64,000 nucleotides of DNA from Herminiimonas arsenicoxydans. GTDB taxonomy: Bacteria > Pseudomonadota > Gammaproteobacteria > Burkholderiales > Burkholderiaceae_D. Below the pieces are notes generated by a model. The model was not told the origin of the DNA. It saw only the letters and a program-made list of their open reading frames with translations, and searched no databases. Positions 1 to 8,570 of the stretch are shown piece by piece (the stretch's first letter is position 1; each line of letters starts with the position of its first letter). Made by a program: the position numbers and the translations under genes. Location of the stretch: NCBI GenBank assembly GCA_000026125.1, contig CU207211.1, forward strand, positions 1,550,001-1,614,000. The letters are read 5' to 3'.

Positions 1-781
1 CAGACAAAAGCATAGGATGATATTTTTCGAGTTCTTCTACAGGCAAGCCAGGCACATGTGAAGTCAGCTTGGGTGTCTCGTCGGCGACGGTAGCGGCTGG
101 CATGCCAGTCCAGCGGCTTAACGCAAGGCGCGCATTCCGCAAATCCTGTGTGTTCTTGCGCGTTGCATCTTGCGCCTGCGAGAGCGTCAATTGCGCTTGC
201 ATCACGTCAGAGGCATTTGCCTTGGCACCTCGATGCGCAGCATTCATCGCATTCAGATCTTCGGCCGCTTCTTTTTCCATCGCACTGACCAATGCCAATG
301 TGCGCTGGCCGTAAAGTACATTGACCCATGCCTTGGCGGCTTCTTCCCGTACCTTTGCGACGCTTTCCAGATAAGTACTTTCTTCCATTTCGACGGCGCG
401 CTGGGCACGCTCGGACCGTGCAATACGCTTGTCTGCAGAGACCCATTGCTGTTCGATACCAACCCGACGCATGGTCATAGAATCGCCAGTCGTGCTGTAA
501 CGGTCGGGGCCGCTCATTGGCACATTGTCGATACCAACTTTCAGCATCGGATCCGGCAACTGGTCGGCTTTCGCTGCTGATTCGCGGCTGGCCAATACGG
601 ATGCATTCGCGGCCTTGGTCAGCGACGACCGCTGCATTGAAAGCTGTAATGCTTCGTTTAATGTGAGTCCGTTGGATTGGGCGTGAACAAAAGATGTGCC
701 TAAAGTCAGCGCCAGTAAAACACTGATGGGGCAGAGAATGCGCGACTGATAATTCAGTGGCGCGTGGATACGCAAAAACAT
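1..781 (-). CDS. TolC/CusC-family outer-membrane efflux protein, 5' part (runs off window)
   Basis: The reverse frame from ATG at 781 stays open to base 1, so only about 260 N-terminal residues are visible. It begins with a signal peptide (MFLRIHAPLNYQ..., hydrophobic stretch ILCPISVLLALTLGTSF, cleavage near VHA-QS). A TolC/OEP repeat follows: LTLNEALQLSM, PDPMLKVGIDNVP and long alanine/glutamine-rich helices (ERAQRAVEMEE). This family forms the outer-membrane channel of tripartite RND metal pumps (CusC/CzcC type). It lies 71 bp downstream of a small exported protein on the same strand, so the two are probably one operon that continues leftwards into RND pump genes. The metal is unknown; copper is likely from the neighbours. 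Longer frames on this stretch are out-of-phase shadows. Confidence 0.85.
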   Translation of the reverse strand, partial: MFLRIHAPLNYQSRILCPISVLLALTLGTSFVHAQSNGLTLNEALQLSMQRSSLTKAANASVLASRESAAKADQLPDPMLKVGIDNVPMSGPDRYSTTGDSMTMRRVGIEQQWVSADKRIARSERAQRAVEMEESTYLESVAKVREEAAKAWVNVLYGQRTLALVSAMEKEAAEDLNAMNAAHRGAKANASDVMQAQLTLSQAQDATRKNTQDLRNARLALSRWTGMPAATVADETPKLTSHVPGLPVEELEKYHPMLLS

Positions 782-852
782 ATAACCCCCGGTAGAAAAG
801 ACGAACGCCGACCACGGCACAATGCCGGTCAGCGAAACAACTGGGGGTTAAA

Positions 853-1233
853 TCAAATGCGGAGTCGTTGCGTTCGGAGATAAGGCGGGTCTACGCCTAA
901 TTCCAGAGAAACGTTTGTCCAGGCTGAAGCCAGAACGACAGGAACAACCGGTAGTGGTGCCGGCATGATAAATGAAACGATGGTTGGCGCCAGCGACGGT
1001 GCGGCGGCCAGATGTTCAAGTGCCAACTGTGTGCCTGATTGTTGGGAAGCACAATGAACCGGCTTCTCGACATCCATCCCTGCACATGGTGTATCGCCCA
1101 TCGCCATCTCTTGCACAGGGGCCGTTGTCTGCGGACAGACGTAGGCAGCCATTGCTATTCCTGAAGTCAGAACGGTCATGACCAGGACGCAAGCAATTAA
1201 GCGGCAAAAAGATGAAAAGGAGTGTCGGCGCAT
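853..1233 (-). CDS. small exported Cys-containing protein of metal-efflux operons
   Basis: This is a 126-residue protein starting at ATG 1233 (MRRHSFSS). A signal peptide (LIACVLVMTVLTSGIAMA) is followed by a short mature region with Cys (YVCPQ, TPCAGMD, HCASQ), a proline-rich hydrophobic stretch and a basic tail (PPYLRTQRLRI). An in-frame upstream start at 1332 exists, but the signal peptide favours 1233. I know no firm function. Small exported proteins with this layout (signal peptide, His/Cys loop, Pro/Arg tail) sit first in several metal operons, and others occur in this window. It is the probable first gene of the operon with the outer-membrane efflux gene just downstream. A role in periplasmic metal sensing or binding is inference only. 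Confidence 0.7.
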   Translation of the reverse strand: MRRHSFSSFCRLIACVLVMTVLTSGIAMAAYVCPQTTAPVQEMAMGDTPCAGMDVEKPVHCASQQSGTQLALEHLAAAPSLAPTIVSFIMPAPLPVVPVVLASAWTNVSLELGVDPPYLRTQRLRI

Positions 1234-1465
1234 TTGGCGGTATTTATAAAACTTTTTACAGTTTAGCGCAATTAATTCATATGCATGGCCATGTTGCACC
1301 AACGGATTACATCTTTGTAATACCGGTGTCATGTGTGTGTAACCGCTAAATTTCTACAATTCATCCATTGATACGCTAGATCGCTAAGCAGCTGAAACGA
1401 CGTATCTCACCGATTTCGTTTTTGAATTTACTTAGACGAATCAATCCTAACTTTGGAGAATTGAA

Positions 1466-1810
1466 ATGAAGAGCACACACAAGAAACTCATTGCGGTTAT
1501 TGCGATATCCATAGCATCAGGCACTGCTTTTGCGCACTCCGCAAATACGAATATCTTGCAACTTGCCCAAGCAGAAGAGTCTAACTATCCAATCCTTCCA
1601 TCATTTGCGTCGACCAAAACTCGCGCAGAAGTAAAGGCGGAGTTACAGCAGGCCCGCGAAAAAGGGCTGCTTACAACTACTGATAGCGGCTATCCAAAGT
1701 TACCTGTAGTTACTAGTAGCAAAACACGAGCCCAAGTTAAAACCGAACTTGAACAAAGCAAGGCAAGTGGCGAATTCAAACGACTTGAGAAAGAGCAATA
1801 CAGTGGCTAA
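1466..1810 (+). CDS. DUF4148 periplasmic protein
   Basis: This 114-residue protein has a signal peptide (KKLIAVIAISIASGTAFA). The mature part carries two copies of the DUF4148 pattern YPxLPxxxSxKTRAEVKxEL, at about residues 45-70 and 75-100. A good ribosome site (TTTGGAG) precedes the ATG. DUF4148 proteins are small secreted proteins common in Burkholderiales, of unknown function. It is transcribed divergently from the small exported protein and efflux channel to its left and seems to be a single-gene unit, ending before a strong palindrome. Nothing in it points to metal binding. Confidence 0.85.
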   Translation: MKSTHKKLIAVIAISIASGTAFAHSANTNILQLAQAEESNYPILPSFASTKTRAEVKAELQQAREKGLLTTTDSGYPKLPVVTSSKTRAQVKTELEQSKASGEFKRLEKEQYSG

Positions 1811-1839
1811 TCATTCGTCCACCTAACAAGTTCTTCCCT

Positions 1840-1903
1840 AGTACTGCCTATTGTCGAAAGATAACCCATCCCAGTCTATGCTGGGATGCGGAGCGACAGT
1901 ACT
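1840..1903. terminator. nested palindrome / probable transcription terminator region
   Basis: An 8-bp perfect hairpin (CATCCCAG, loop TCTATG, CTGGGATG; 1867-1888) lies inside a wider inverted repeat AGTACTG (1840-1846) / CAGTACT (1897-1903). The motif ATTGTC/GACAAT is also mirrored across it. There is no clear T-tract. It separates the DUF4148 gene (+) from the convergent ATP-grasp gene (-), so a bidirectional terminator is the simplest reading. The nested arms could equally be a mobile palindromic unit. Confidence 0.5.
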
Positions 1904-2029
1904 CTAGACAATCCTCTAGCAACACAAAATATAGCCTTTTAGGCCATATCGTATACGAACATTTATCTGTAATTTCCTATCCTTGATGGCTCTGCAATTG
2001 GACAGTTCATGGCTAGGTAAATACCTGCA

Positions 2030-3406
2030 CTAAATGCAAGTCAGACGACAACATGCCAATGCATCCGCAGCGCTCTTCAATAGTTCGTTTTCATCTGGCC
2101 TTATTGCGGTATCAGGCACGCTGTAGACCGGCGAGAATCCTCCACCTACCGTACGAAAATTCGTAGTCTGTCCCTGATACAAACGAGCTGCCGTCCATTG
2201 AAGCTGGCCGTCATAGACATAAGCGCGAATATCAAATTTAAGCATTTCCGGGCTATCTTTGCTTCCACTGACTCGTTCCCCTGCCGCCATGATTGCTTGC
2301 GCCACGTAATCTCCCGCTAAAATTTCTGCCCATACTCGCTTGGTTAGCTTGTCTCCCCGATACGTGGCGCGAGAACCAAAGCCTGCACGTGGTTTGAAAA
2401 ACAAATGACGGCGGTCTTTCCATAGTTGCTCGGCATTGATAGCTTTCACAATTGAGGTTCGCGGAATATTCGATAACAAAATTTCCTGAACGTCGAGAGG
2501 AACGCCAAGCTCATGCAACATTTCAACATCGCCAAGTAACGCGAGATTATATTTGTCGGCATACAGCGCATGCGCTTGCGGATGTGGCGTCAATACCACT
2601 GCATTGGCCAGATAGGCTGTGCGTAAAGCGGCACACTCCTCTGTTTCCAACATGAAATCGGTTAACCGGTTATAGACTAGATCGATGAGCAGATCGCCGA
2701 ACCATAACTTCCCTTGACGCCACTCTAAATCAGACGGGTCGGCAATGACCGCCTGTATTTGGTGGCGCTTGAACAACTGCTGGAATAACAGAAACTCGGG
2801 ATACATATATTGCTGCTGCGGATGCGTGTCGACAATCGCGATTGTCTTAAGCGATGTTTCTTTAGAAGATAAGCTCCATTCGCTTTGAAACATATCGACG
2901 AAAGTTTTTTCAAGTGCCGCAGCCGATTCATTGGCTAATGCCATTCTCTTTGGATCCAAGCAACAGGATTGATGCACACGTGCCATGACAGCATTGAACA
3001 TCGCGCCACCAGCGTTGGTGTTAATTTCAATGAGCCCCAAACCATCGTTACTTAAATGAAAGTCATAACCAAAAAAGACACCTTTTGCCCCGCCCGGATC
3101 GTGTCGAACAACCTCGGATGCATTGGCAAAAATACGTGCTCGATAAGCTGGCAGAGCAATGACCGATTCAATCGCCCGGATCACGCTTACCATGCGCTTG
3201 ATCTGGCTATCTGATGCGAATACCGGTCGCGCAGAAAATAAATACGGGCAACGTTCTTCGACCAGAGCCATTAATTCAGGAGAATCAAGTTCAATGGCGA
3301 GAGCATGTTTCAGTGCGTCGCTATCCAGACTTATGCAAAAGCATGCGCGATTGAACTGCTCGCTAAACTGACCGACGATCTTTTTTTCCTGAAGTGTAGG
3401 CGTCAT
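2030..3406 (-). CDS. ATP-grasp-like ligase of unknown substrate, downstream of copA
   Basis: This is a 458-residue protein from ATG 3406 (MTPTLQEKK), 31 bp after the Cu-ATPase stop, with a weak ribosome site (ACGGAA). An upstream in-frame start at 3469 would overlap copA and is less likely. The C-terminal half has ATP-grasp features: FFKPRAGFGSRATYRG (nucleotide-binding loop), KFDIRAYVYDG, and a closing ARLYQGQTTNFRTVGGGF block with Asp/Asn of the usual metal-binding type. The middle has GLIEINTNAGGA, a segment seen in glutathionylspermidine-synthase-like, permuted ATP-grasp proteins. Family knowledge suggests ATP-dependent amide or ester ligation; the substrate is unknown. Being co-transcribed behind a Cu+-ATPase raises the possibility of a thiol- or peptide-based metal ligand, but that is speculation. 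Confidence 0.6.
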   Translation of the reverse strand: MTPTLQEKKIVGQFSEQFNRACFCISLDSDALKHALAIELDSPELMALVEERCPYLFSARPVFASDSQIKRMVSVIRAIESVIALPAYRARIFANASEVVRHDPGGAKGVFFGYDFHLSNDGLGLIEINTNAGGAMFNAVMARVHQSCCLDPKRMALANESAAALEKTFVDMFQSEWSLSSKETSLKTIAIVDTHPQQQYMYPEFLLFQQLFKRHQIQAVIADPSDLEWRQGKLWFGDLLIDLVYNRLTDFMLETEECAALRTAYLANAVVLTPHPQAHALYADKYNLALLGDVEMLHELGVPLDVQEILLSNIPRTSIVKAINAEQLWKDRRHLFFKPRAGFGSRATYRGDKLTKRVWAEILAGDYVAQAIMAAGERVSGSKDSPEMLKFDIRAYVYDGQLQWTAARLYQGQTTNFRTVGGGFSPVYSVPDTAIRPDENELLKSAADALACCRLTCI

Positions 3407-3437
3407 TAATTTCCGTCTTAGGGTATCTGTAAAAGAA

Positions 3438-5810
3438 TCATTTGCTTGTGCCACGCAGCCGCAATGCATTGGTAATCACCGATACCGAGCTCAGGCTCAT
3501 CGCAAGTGCGGCAATCATGGGAGACAGTAGCTGTCCGGTAAATGGGTACAGTAGGCCTGCGGCCAATGGAATACCTAGCGCGTTATAGATAAAAGCAAAG
3601 CCCAAGTTTTGATGCATATTCCGCACTGTATCCAATGAAAGTGTTCTAGCTCTTGCAATGACACGGAGGTCTCCCTTAACTAAGGTCAGATGCGCACTAT
3701 TAATCGCGACATCGGTTCCCGTTCCCATGGCAATGCCGACATCCGCCTTGGCAAGTGCAGGCGCATCGTTGATACCATCCCCTGCCATTGCTACAACTTT
3801 TCCTTCTTTTTGCAGGCGTTCTACCAATGCCAGTTTGTCTTGGGGCTTAACTTCGCCATGCACTTCGCTAATTCCGAGCTTTCCAGCCACCGATTTTGCG
3901 GTGGTAACCCCGTCCCCGGTTGCCATAATCACGTTGATGCCTGCTTCCCTCAACACTGAGAGTGCTTCCATCGTTGTCGTTTTAATTGGGTCTGACACCG
4001 CGACTAGCCCGATCAACTTTCCATCGACGGCCACGTGCATCACACTTGCACCTTCACTCCGTAATTCTTCGGCTTGCGTCGACAGACTACGCCACTCAAT
4101 CTTTTCTTCATCCATGAGCGCCGTATTACCCAATGCTATTCGGTGACCAGCAACAATGCCGCGCACACCAATCCCACTGGATGATTCAAAGCTTTCCGGT
4201 TTATCCAGAGTCAGACTACGCTTGCGCGCTTCAGTCACAATGGCTTGAGCAAGTGGATGTTCGCTACCTTGGTCGATACTGGCGGCAACCTGAAGTACCG
4301 ATGTCTCTGTTTGACCTTGCGCAGCAATAACGCGATCAAATGCAGGTTTACCTTCAGTCAGAGTGCCGGTTTTATCGACAATCAGAGTATTTACCTTACG
4401 CATGCCTTCTATCGCTGCAGCATCCCGAAACAACATACCTTGTGTGGCTGCACGTCCTGTCGCTGCCATGATTGACATCGGCGTGGCCAAACCAAGTGCG
4501 CAAGGGCAAGCAATGATCAAGACTGCAACCGCATTGACGAAGCCAAAGACCCAACTCGGTTCTGGGCCAAATAGACCCCATCCCACTAGCGTTAGAAAAG
4601 CGATGCCAACGACAACCAATACAAAATATCCGGCAACAACGTCGGCTAGACGTTGCATAGGTGCACGGGACCGCTGCGCCTGCGCCACCATTTGTACAAT
4701 CTGTGAAAGCATCGTTTGGGAGCCAACTTTTTCGGAGTGAATAACAAGACTGCCACTAGTATTAAGCGTCGCACCGATAACCTTATCTCCTTGTCGCTTG
4801 GTCACGGGCATTGGTTCGCCAGTTAACATGGATTCATCTACTGCGCTTTCTCCTTCTGCGACAACACCATCCACCGGTACTTTTTCACCGGGACGCACTC
4901 GTAAAGCGTCACCAATATGAACGTGAGTAAGAGGCACATCCTCTTCAGTCCCATCCTTGTTGATTCGACGCGCAGTCTTTGGGGCAAGTCCCAATAGGGA
5001 CTTGATAGCAGCTGATGTTTGTGAACGAGCTTTTAGTTCAAGAATTTGCCCAAGTAAGGTCAATGAAACGATGACTGCAGCTGCCTCGTAATAAACACCG
5101 ACACGTCCATGTTCCATGAAGGTCGACGGAAACAATCCAGGTGCAAGTGTCGCAACCACACTGTAACCATACGCCGCTGTTACACCGGCCCCGATTAACG
5201 TCCACATATTAGGACTACGTCGCACGATGGATTGATAACATCGTTCAAAGAAAGGCCACCCCGCCCATAACACCACAGGTGTACTTAATGTTAGTTCAAT
5301 CCAGTTTTGGTAAGGAATGCCTCCTGGAAAGAAACGGTGCGCACCCATCGCCAAGAAAGTAACAATGATAGTTAGCGGCAATGTCCACCAGAAGCGGCGC
5401 CGAAAATCCACGAGCTCGGGATTTTCTTCATCCTCAAGCGAAGGCATGAGAGGCTCAAGTGACATGCCACATATCGGACAATTGCCAGGAGTCGGTTGCC
5501 GGATCTCGGGATGCATCGGGCAGGTATAAATCGTTCCACTCGGCATGTTTTCAGCCGTTCCCGCGGTGTTCGGCTTTATGTAAGCCTGGGGAGTGACACC
5601 AAATTTATGCATACAACCTGCACTACAAAAATGATATTTATTTCCTTCGTACTCAATTTCTTTTAGCGGATCGGCCGCTACTCTCATTCCGCAAACTGGA
5701 TCAGTAAAAGGTTTATCCGGATTTTTTACTCTCTCATCCGAATTTATTGAAGATTTAAGGTGGTGACTATGATCACCATGAGAATGATCGTCATGGGCGT
5801 TATTGTTCAT
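3438..5810 (-). CDS. copA: Cu+-exporting P1B-1-type ATPase, intact copy 1
   Basis: This 790-residue inner-membrane pump is predicted to move Cu+ (or Ag+) from cytoplasm to periplasm using ATP. In order it has a His-rich N-terminus (residues 1-20), a YHS-type domain (DPVCGMRVA...[11 protein letters not shown], about 35-75), a heavy-metal-binding [12 protein letters not shown]...CPICGM segment (about 95-120), six to eight membrane helices, the CPC motif ([13 protein letters not shown]), DKTGTLT, the HP motif (SEHPLAQAI), [10 protein letters not shown], and the TM7/TM8 Cu+ signatures YN...P and MSLSSVSV. It lacks a classical ferredoxin-like HMA domain, as CopF-type pumps often do. An ATP-grasp gene follows on the same strand. 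It is closely similar to the disrupted copy around the large transposon, so it may be the only working Cu+-ATPase in the window. Confidence 0.93.
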   Translation of the reverse strand: MNNNAHDDHSHGDHSHHLKSSINSDERVKNPDKPFTDPVCGMRVAADPLKEIEYEGNKYHFCSAGCMHKFGVTPQAYIKPNTAGTAENMPSGTIYTCPMHPEIRQPTPGNCPICGMSLEPLMPSLEDEENPELVDFRRRFWWTLPLTIIVTFLAMGAHRFFPGGIPYQNWIELTLSTPVVLWAGWPFFERCYQSIVRRSPNMWTLIGAGVTAAYGYSVVATLAPGLFPSTFMEHGRVGVYYEAAAVIVSLTLLGQILELKARSQTSAAIKSLLGLAPKTARRINKDGTEEDVPLTHVHIGDALRVRPGEKVPVDGVVAEGESAVDESMLTGEPMPVTKRQGDKVIGATLNTSGSLVIHSEKVGSQTMLSQIVQMVAQAQRSRAPMQRLADVVAGYFVLVVVGIAFLTLVGWGLFGPEPSWVFGFVNAVAVLIIACPCALGLATPMSIMAATGRAATQGMLFRDAAAIEGMRKVNTLIVDKTGTLTEGKPAFDRVIAAQGQTETSVLQVAASIDQGSEHPLAQAIVTEARKRSLTLDKPESFESSSGIGVRGIVAGHRIALGNTALMDEEKIEWRSLSTQAEELRSEGASVMHVAVDGKLIGLVAVSDPIKTTTMEALSVLREAGINVIMATGDGVTTAKSVAGKLGISEVHGEVKPQDKLALVERLQKEGKVVAMAGDGINDAPALAKADVGIAMGTGTDVAINSAHLTLVKGDLRVIARARTLSLDTVRNMHQNLGFAFIYNALGIPLAAGLLYPFTGQLLSPMIAALAMSLSSVSVITNALRLRGTSK

Positions 5811-6008
5811 TTGCCAGTCCTTTGTTTAAAAACCGAAGCAATAATGTCAAGAAAACGCGAGTGATTTTCAGCTTACCATCTGAGCGCTAGAAAAAATAAA
5901 CCATCTCGGCCTATTATCTTGCAGGTTCCAACTATGGCAATGTCAAGAGAGAATGATGGTTTCAGTAATGAGTTGATTGCCGCCTTTGTAGATTAATCCT
6001 TGGCAACA

Positions 6009-7229
6009 TCATATTTTCTGACTTACTGATCGTGGTTTACTTAGCGACCCAGCACCTTTAACGAGTTCCGGTTGCATTTTTTTCCATATTTGGCCCGTCT
6101 CGATTGCAGGAGCATAAGCTGTGACTACGTTGAGTACTTCATCGATAATTTCGACCGGGCGATCAAGCCTACAGTGTGCTTTTCCAAACTCTATAAGGTG
6201 CTCACGAGTTGGCCAGACTTTTGCCTTGTTCATTTTTAAGGCAATTGTGTCACGTGGAATATAAGCTGTTGTACATACGATGTCATACAGAGGTGACAGT
6301 CGAACATCGTTTGTCTCAGGTGTCGTGTACAACATTCCAAAATTTTTCAGATGCGCATCGCCATTCCGTACTGCTATTGACAGCACAAGCGATTTAAAAA
6401 ATTCGGCAAGCGATTCCGTCTTGTAAGTGCTGCTTGAGAAAATATCGATGGCCTTCGCTACGTTCTCATAGCTTGAATCGTATTTCCCGTCATTTTGTTT
6501 GCCAGTTAGAGCGGTCATATCTTCGAACCCAAGATACTCGCCCGATATTGGATCTATATCAAAGCGCTCAATAACAAATACTTCCTTGTTTTCAGATAGC
6601 CAAAATTTCGGAACATTAAGTCCTGCAAGCATTCCCATTGTCATGCAATGGAATTCATTCTCCGCCAGTCCTTCATAATCGACTCCACTGGCCTTAATAA
6701 TCAGCTTACGATCTTTCATTACTCCTTTGTCGACCGTTTCCTTGTCTTCATAGGCGACAGCAAGAACCTTCGGCTGTACTCCAGAAATTCCTGACGTACC
6801 TGCATATTTTTCAGCTAGGTAGTCGAATAGACTTTCACTTCCCTTCCACGACAGTAAGGCATTGAGGTTTTCCGCTTTTGCGTGTTCAACGTGATTTTCG
6901 TTAAGACTGACACTCACTCGGCCAATCATGTCACTGCCAGTGAGTGCCAAAATATTGAAATCGTCCATTTTCATGGTCTTACCGAACCGTTCGCGAATCC
7001 AATGAAGTAAATAACCTTCCGGAAGATTCTGCCGTAATACACCAGGCAAAATATTGGCAGCGTATGTCTCTGCTCGCAGCGGCATCGTCAGGCTGATCTC
7101 GCAATGCGGGTCTTCGGTACGATATCCAAAAACAATCTGTGATTCGCGCGTGAGCTGGCCGGCCAAGCCTTGGCTTGTATGCACATTCAATTGTTTGAGC
7201 CGTTGCGGCTGAGGGTTCGATTTATTCAT
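6009..7229 (-). CDS. hipA: HipA-family toxin kinase
   Basis: This 406-residue serine/threonine kinase is of the HipA type. The N-terminal subdomain is recognisable (LPEGYLLHWIRERFG). SGISGVQPK is the HipA glycine-rich ATP-contacting loop, NGDAHLKNFG the catalytic loop, and LSPLYDIVCT the metal-binding Asp motif. HipA toxins phosphorylate glutamyl-tRNA synthetase or related targets and stall growth; the target here is not known. The start overlaps the end of hipB by 8 bp, typical of translational coupling of an antitoxin-toxin pair. It is AT-richer than the flanking metal genes and lies just downstream of the Tn7-like operon, so it is plausibly transposon cargo or a maintenance module. Confidence 0.92.
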   Translation of the reverse strand: MNKSNPQPQRLKQLNVHTSQGLAGQLTRESQIVFGYRTEDPHCEISLTMPLRAETYAANILPGVLRQNLPEGYLLHWIRERFGKTMKMDDFNILALTGSDMIGRVSVSLNENHVEHAKAENLNALLSWKGSESLFDYLAEKYAGTSGISGVQPKVLAVAYEDKETVDKGVMKDRKLIIKASGVDYEGLAENEFHCMTMGMLAGLNVPKFWLSENKEVFVIERFDIDPISGEYLGFEDMTALTGKQNDGKYDSSYENVAKAIDIFSSSTYKTESLAEFFKSLVLSIAVRNGDAHLKNFGMLYTTPETNDVRLSPLYDIVCTTAYIPRDTIALKMNKAKVWPTREHLIEFGKAHCRLDRPVEIIDEVLNVVTAYAPAIETGQIWKKMQPELVKGAGSLSKPRSVSQKI

Positions 7230-7479
7230 CGTCTGCGAAGATTGTGTTTAGCTCGGATTCGGTCGGACGCTTTGATTTTTCTATGACTGCGATGTTCAGT
7301 CCAAGAGCATTGAGAATGCGTTCAATTTTGCGGAAGCCAATATCATTGGAACCAGGCCCATTTTCGAGATCAATGAGCGTGCGGCGACTGATATCAGCTC
7401 GAACGGCTAATTCTGCTTGGGTCAACTTCAGAGCACGGCGGGCTGAAACGATAATTTTGGCTAGATCAAGAGTATTCAT
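7222..7479 (-). CDS. hipB: HipB-family antitoxin, helix-turn-helix
   Basis: This 85-residue protein has a Cro/CI-type HTH (LTQAELAVRADISRRTLIDLE, about residues 18-38, given in two parts: LTQAELAVRA and DISRRTLIDLE). Its C-terminus is short and polar (IFADDE). HipB neutralises HipA and represses the hipBA promoter. It is the first gene of the pair and overlaps hipA by 8 bp. A strong palindrome lies directly upstream of the start and is the obvious operator. Confidence 0.9.
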   Translation of the reverse strand: MNTLDLAKIIVSARRALKLTQAELAVRADISRRTLIDLENGPGSNDIGFRKIERILNALGLNIAVIEKSKRPTESELNTIFADDE

Positions 7480-7492
7480 GTGAAGAATTTAG

Positions 7493-7523
7493 CACTTTAT
7501 ACTGAAATATTCAATATAAAGTG
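7493..7523. promoter_or_regulatory. palindromic operator/promoter upstream of hipBA
   Basis: There is a perfect inverted repeat CACTTTATA (7493-7501) / TATAAAGTG (7515-7523). A second small palindrome, TGAA-ATA-TTCA, is nested in the 13-bp centre, and a further half-site, AGCACTT, lies at about 7532. It sits 14 bp upstream of the hipB start on an AT-rich promoter. Autoregulatory binding by HipB is inferred from position and symmetry. Confidence 0.65.
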
Positions 7524-7560
7524 AAAAATACAGCACTTATTGTAGGAGGCAGAAGAATTA

Positions 7561-8562
7561 TCACTCTTGCATCATGCTGGTAAATAAACGTAGTTGTGAC
7601 GCATCGACAGCATCCTGCAAATCATTATCGGACAATACAAAATTGGGGCAATCAGAAGCTCGTGCCATTTGTAACAGGCTCTCAATTGCCACTATCGTGT
7701 GTTCCATTGGCAAACCGCCACTTTCACCACCAACATTTGCCGTCGTCAATGCAGACCACAGCTTGCTTGCGTAAATCTGGAGACGAAAGCCTTGTTCAAA
7801 TGCGCGGGGTAAAAAGAAACGCGTATAGCTCCAACCAGACCCTTCTGGATACTCTGTTCCTTCGTCAAAAGTCTTCAAGATTTCCTCCAATTCTTCGATG
7901 GAAGTACAACCATTGAAAGCTAACGGCTCACTTAAAAACCGAGCAATAATTTGACGTTCCCCAGCAATCATCATCGCGGCCCTACGATGCAATATCTCTG
8001 GCTGAGCGAATGATAGAGTTGTCATGTTTATATTCTTAAGTTTGAGATCATTATGTACAACCAACAACTGACTTAGATCAGTTCCACTTAGAAGATGCAT
8101 TTCATCGATCAGTAAAACAAATTGCATTCCCCTACGTCGCCCTACATGCATTGCTATGTCGGTGACGGTATTACGAAATAAAACACCGGTATTAGTTCTT
8201 CCTGCAAGCTCATGGTTTAAGCCCTCCAGTAAGAGGCGATACATATGTGCTTCGCTTGGCCGGGAGGCACGCGCGCTAATCAATAAAAAAAAAGTCTTCG
8301 GAAACTCAGCTTCGAGCATCCCTTTAATCATCATCAAACATGTGGTTTTGCCGATACGAGGAGTTGAATAGAAGTTGAGACCCGTGCGACGAGCCCATAC
8401 CCTTTCTCGCACCAAATCGTAGGTTCTCTGAAGAGTAGGAGTTGGCAAAATATAGGTTTTTGTCACCATAGGATGGTCATCAAGCATCTTCAGAATATCT
8501 GCTGAAGAAAACTTAGCAATTGATGTTCGTGAGGAATTGGGTGACTCATTCGCAGCATCCAT
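7561..8562 (-). CDS. tnsC: TnsC/TniB-like AAA+ ATPase of a Tn7-like transposon
   Basis: This 333-residue AAA+ protein is predicted to regulate the transposase and link it to target DNA. The Walker A-like segment is FYSTPRIGKTT (about residue 65). The usual first Gly of GxxxxGKT is Ser/Thr-like here, but GKT is intact. Walker B is FVLLIDEMHLL (about 140). Sensor-like and helical regions follow. The start at 8562 has a GGA ribosome site and follows tnsB by 8 bp, so tnsA-tnsB-tnsC form one operon on the minus strand. IstB/TniB ATPases are relatives, but the neighbouring TnsA endonuclease makes a heteromeric Tn7-like system the best reading. Confidence 0.85.
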   Translation of the reverse strand: MDAANESPNSSRTSIAKFSSADILKMLDDHPMVTKTYILPTPTLQRTYDLVRERVWARRTGLNFYSTPRIGKTTCLMMIKGMLEAEFPKTFFLLISARASRPSEAHMYRLLLEGLNHELAGRTNTGVLFRNTVTDIAMHVGRRRGMQFVLLIDEMHLLSGTDLSQLLVVHNDLKLKNINMTTLSFAQPEILHRRAAMMIAGERQIIARFLSEPLAFNGCTSIEELEEILKTFDEGTEYPEGSGWSYTRFFLPRAFEQGFRLQIYASKLWSALTTANVGGESGGLPMEHTIVAIESLLQMARASDCPNFVLSDNDLQDAVDASQLRLFTSMMQE

Positions 8563-8570
8563 GGTGATTC

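Noticed and set aside
207..815. 202-codon minus-strand frame at the left edge
   Set aside because: It is out of phase with the clear TolC-type protein starting at 781; its product has no signal peptide or family motif.
5811..6008. Left end of the Tn7-like transposon near the copA/hipA gap
   Set aside because: Only a short, imperfect repeat (AATGTCAAGA-type) is seen; no inverted match to the candidate right end.
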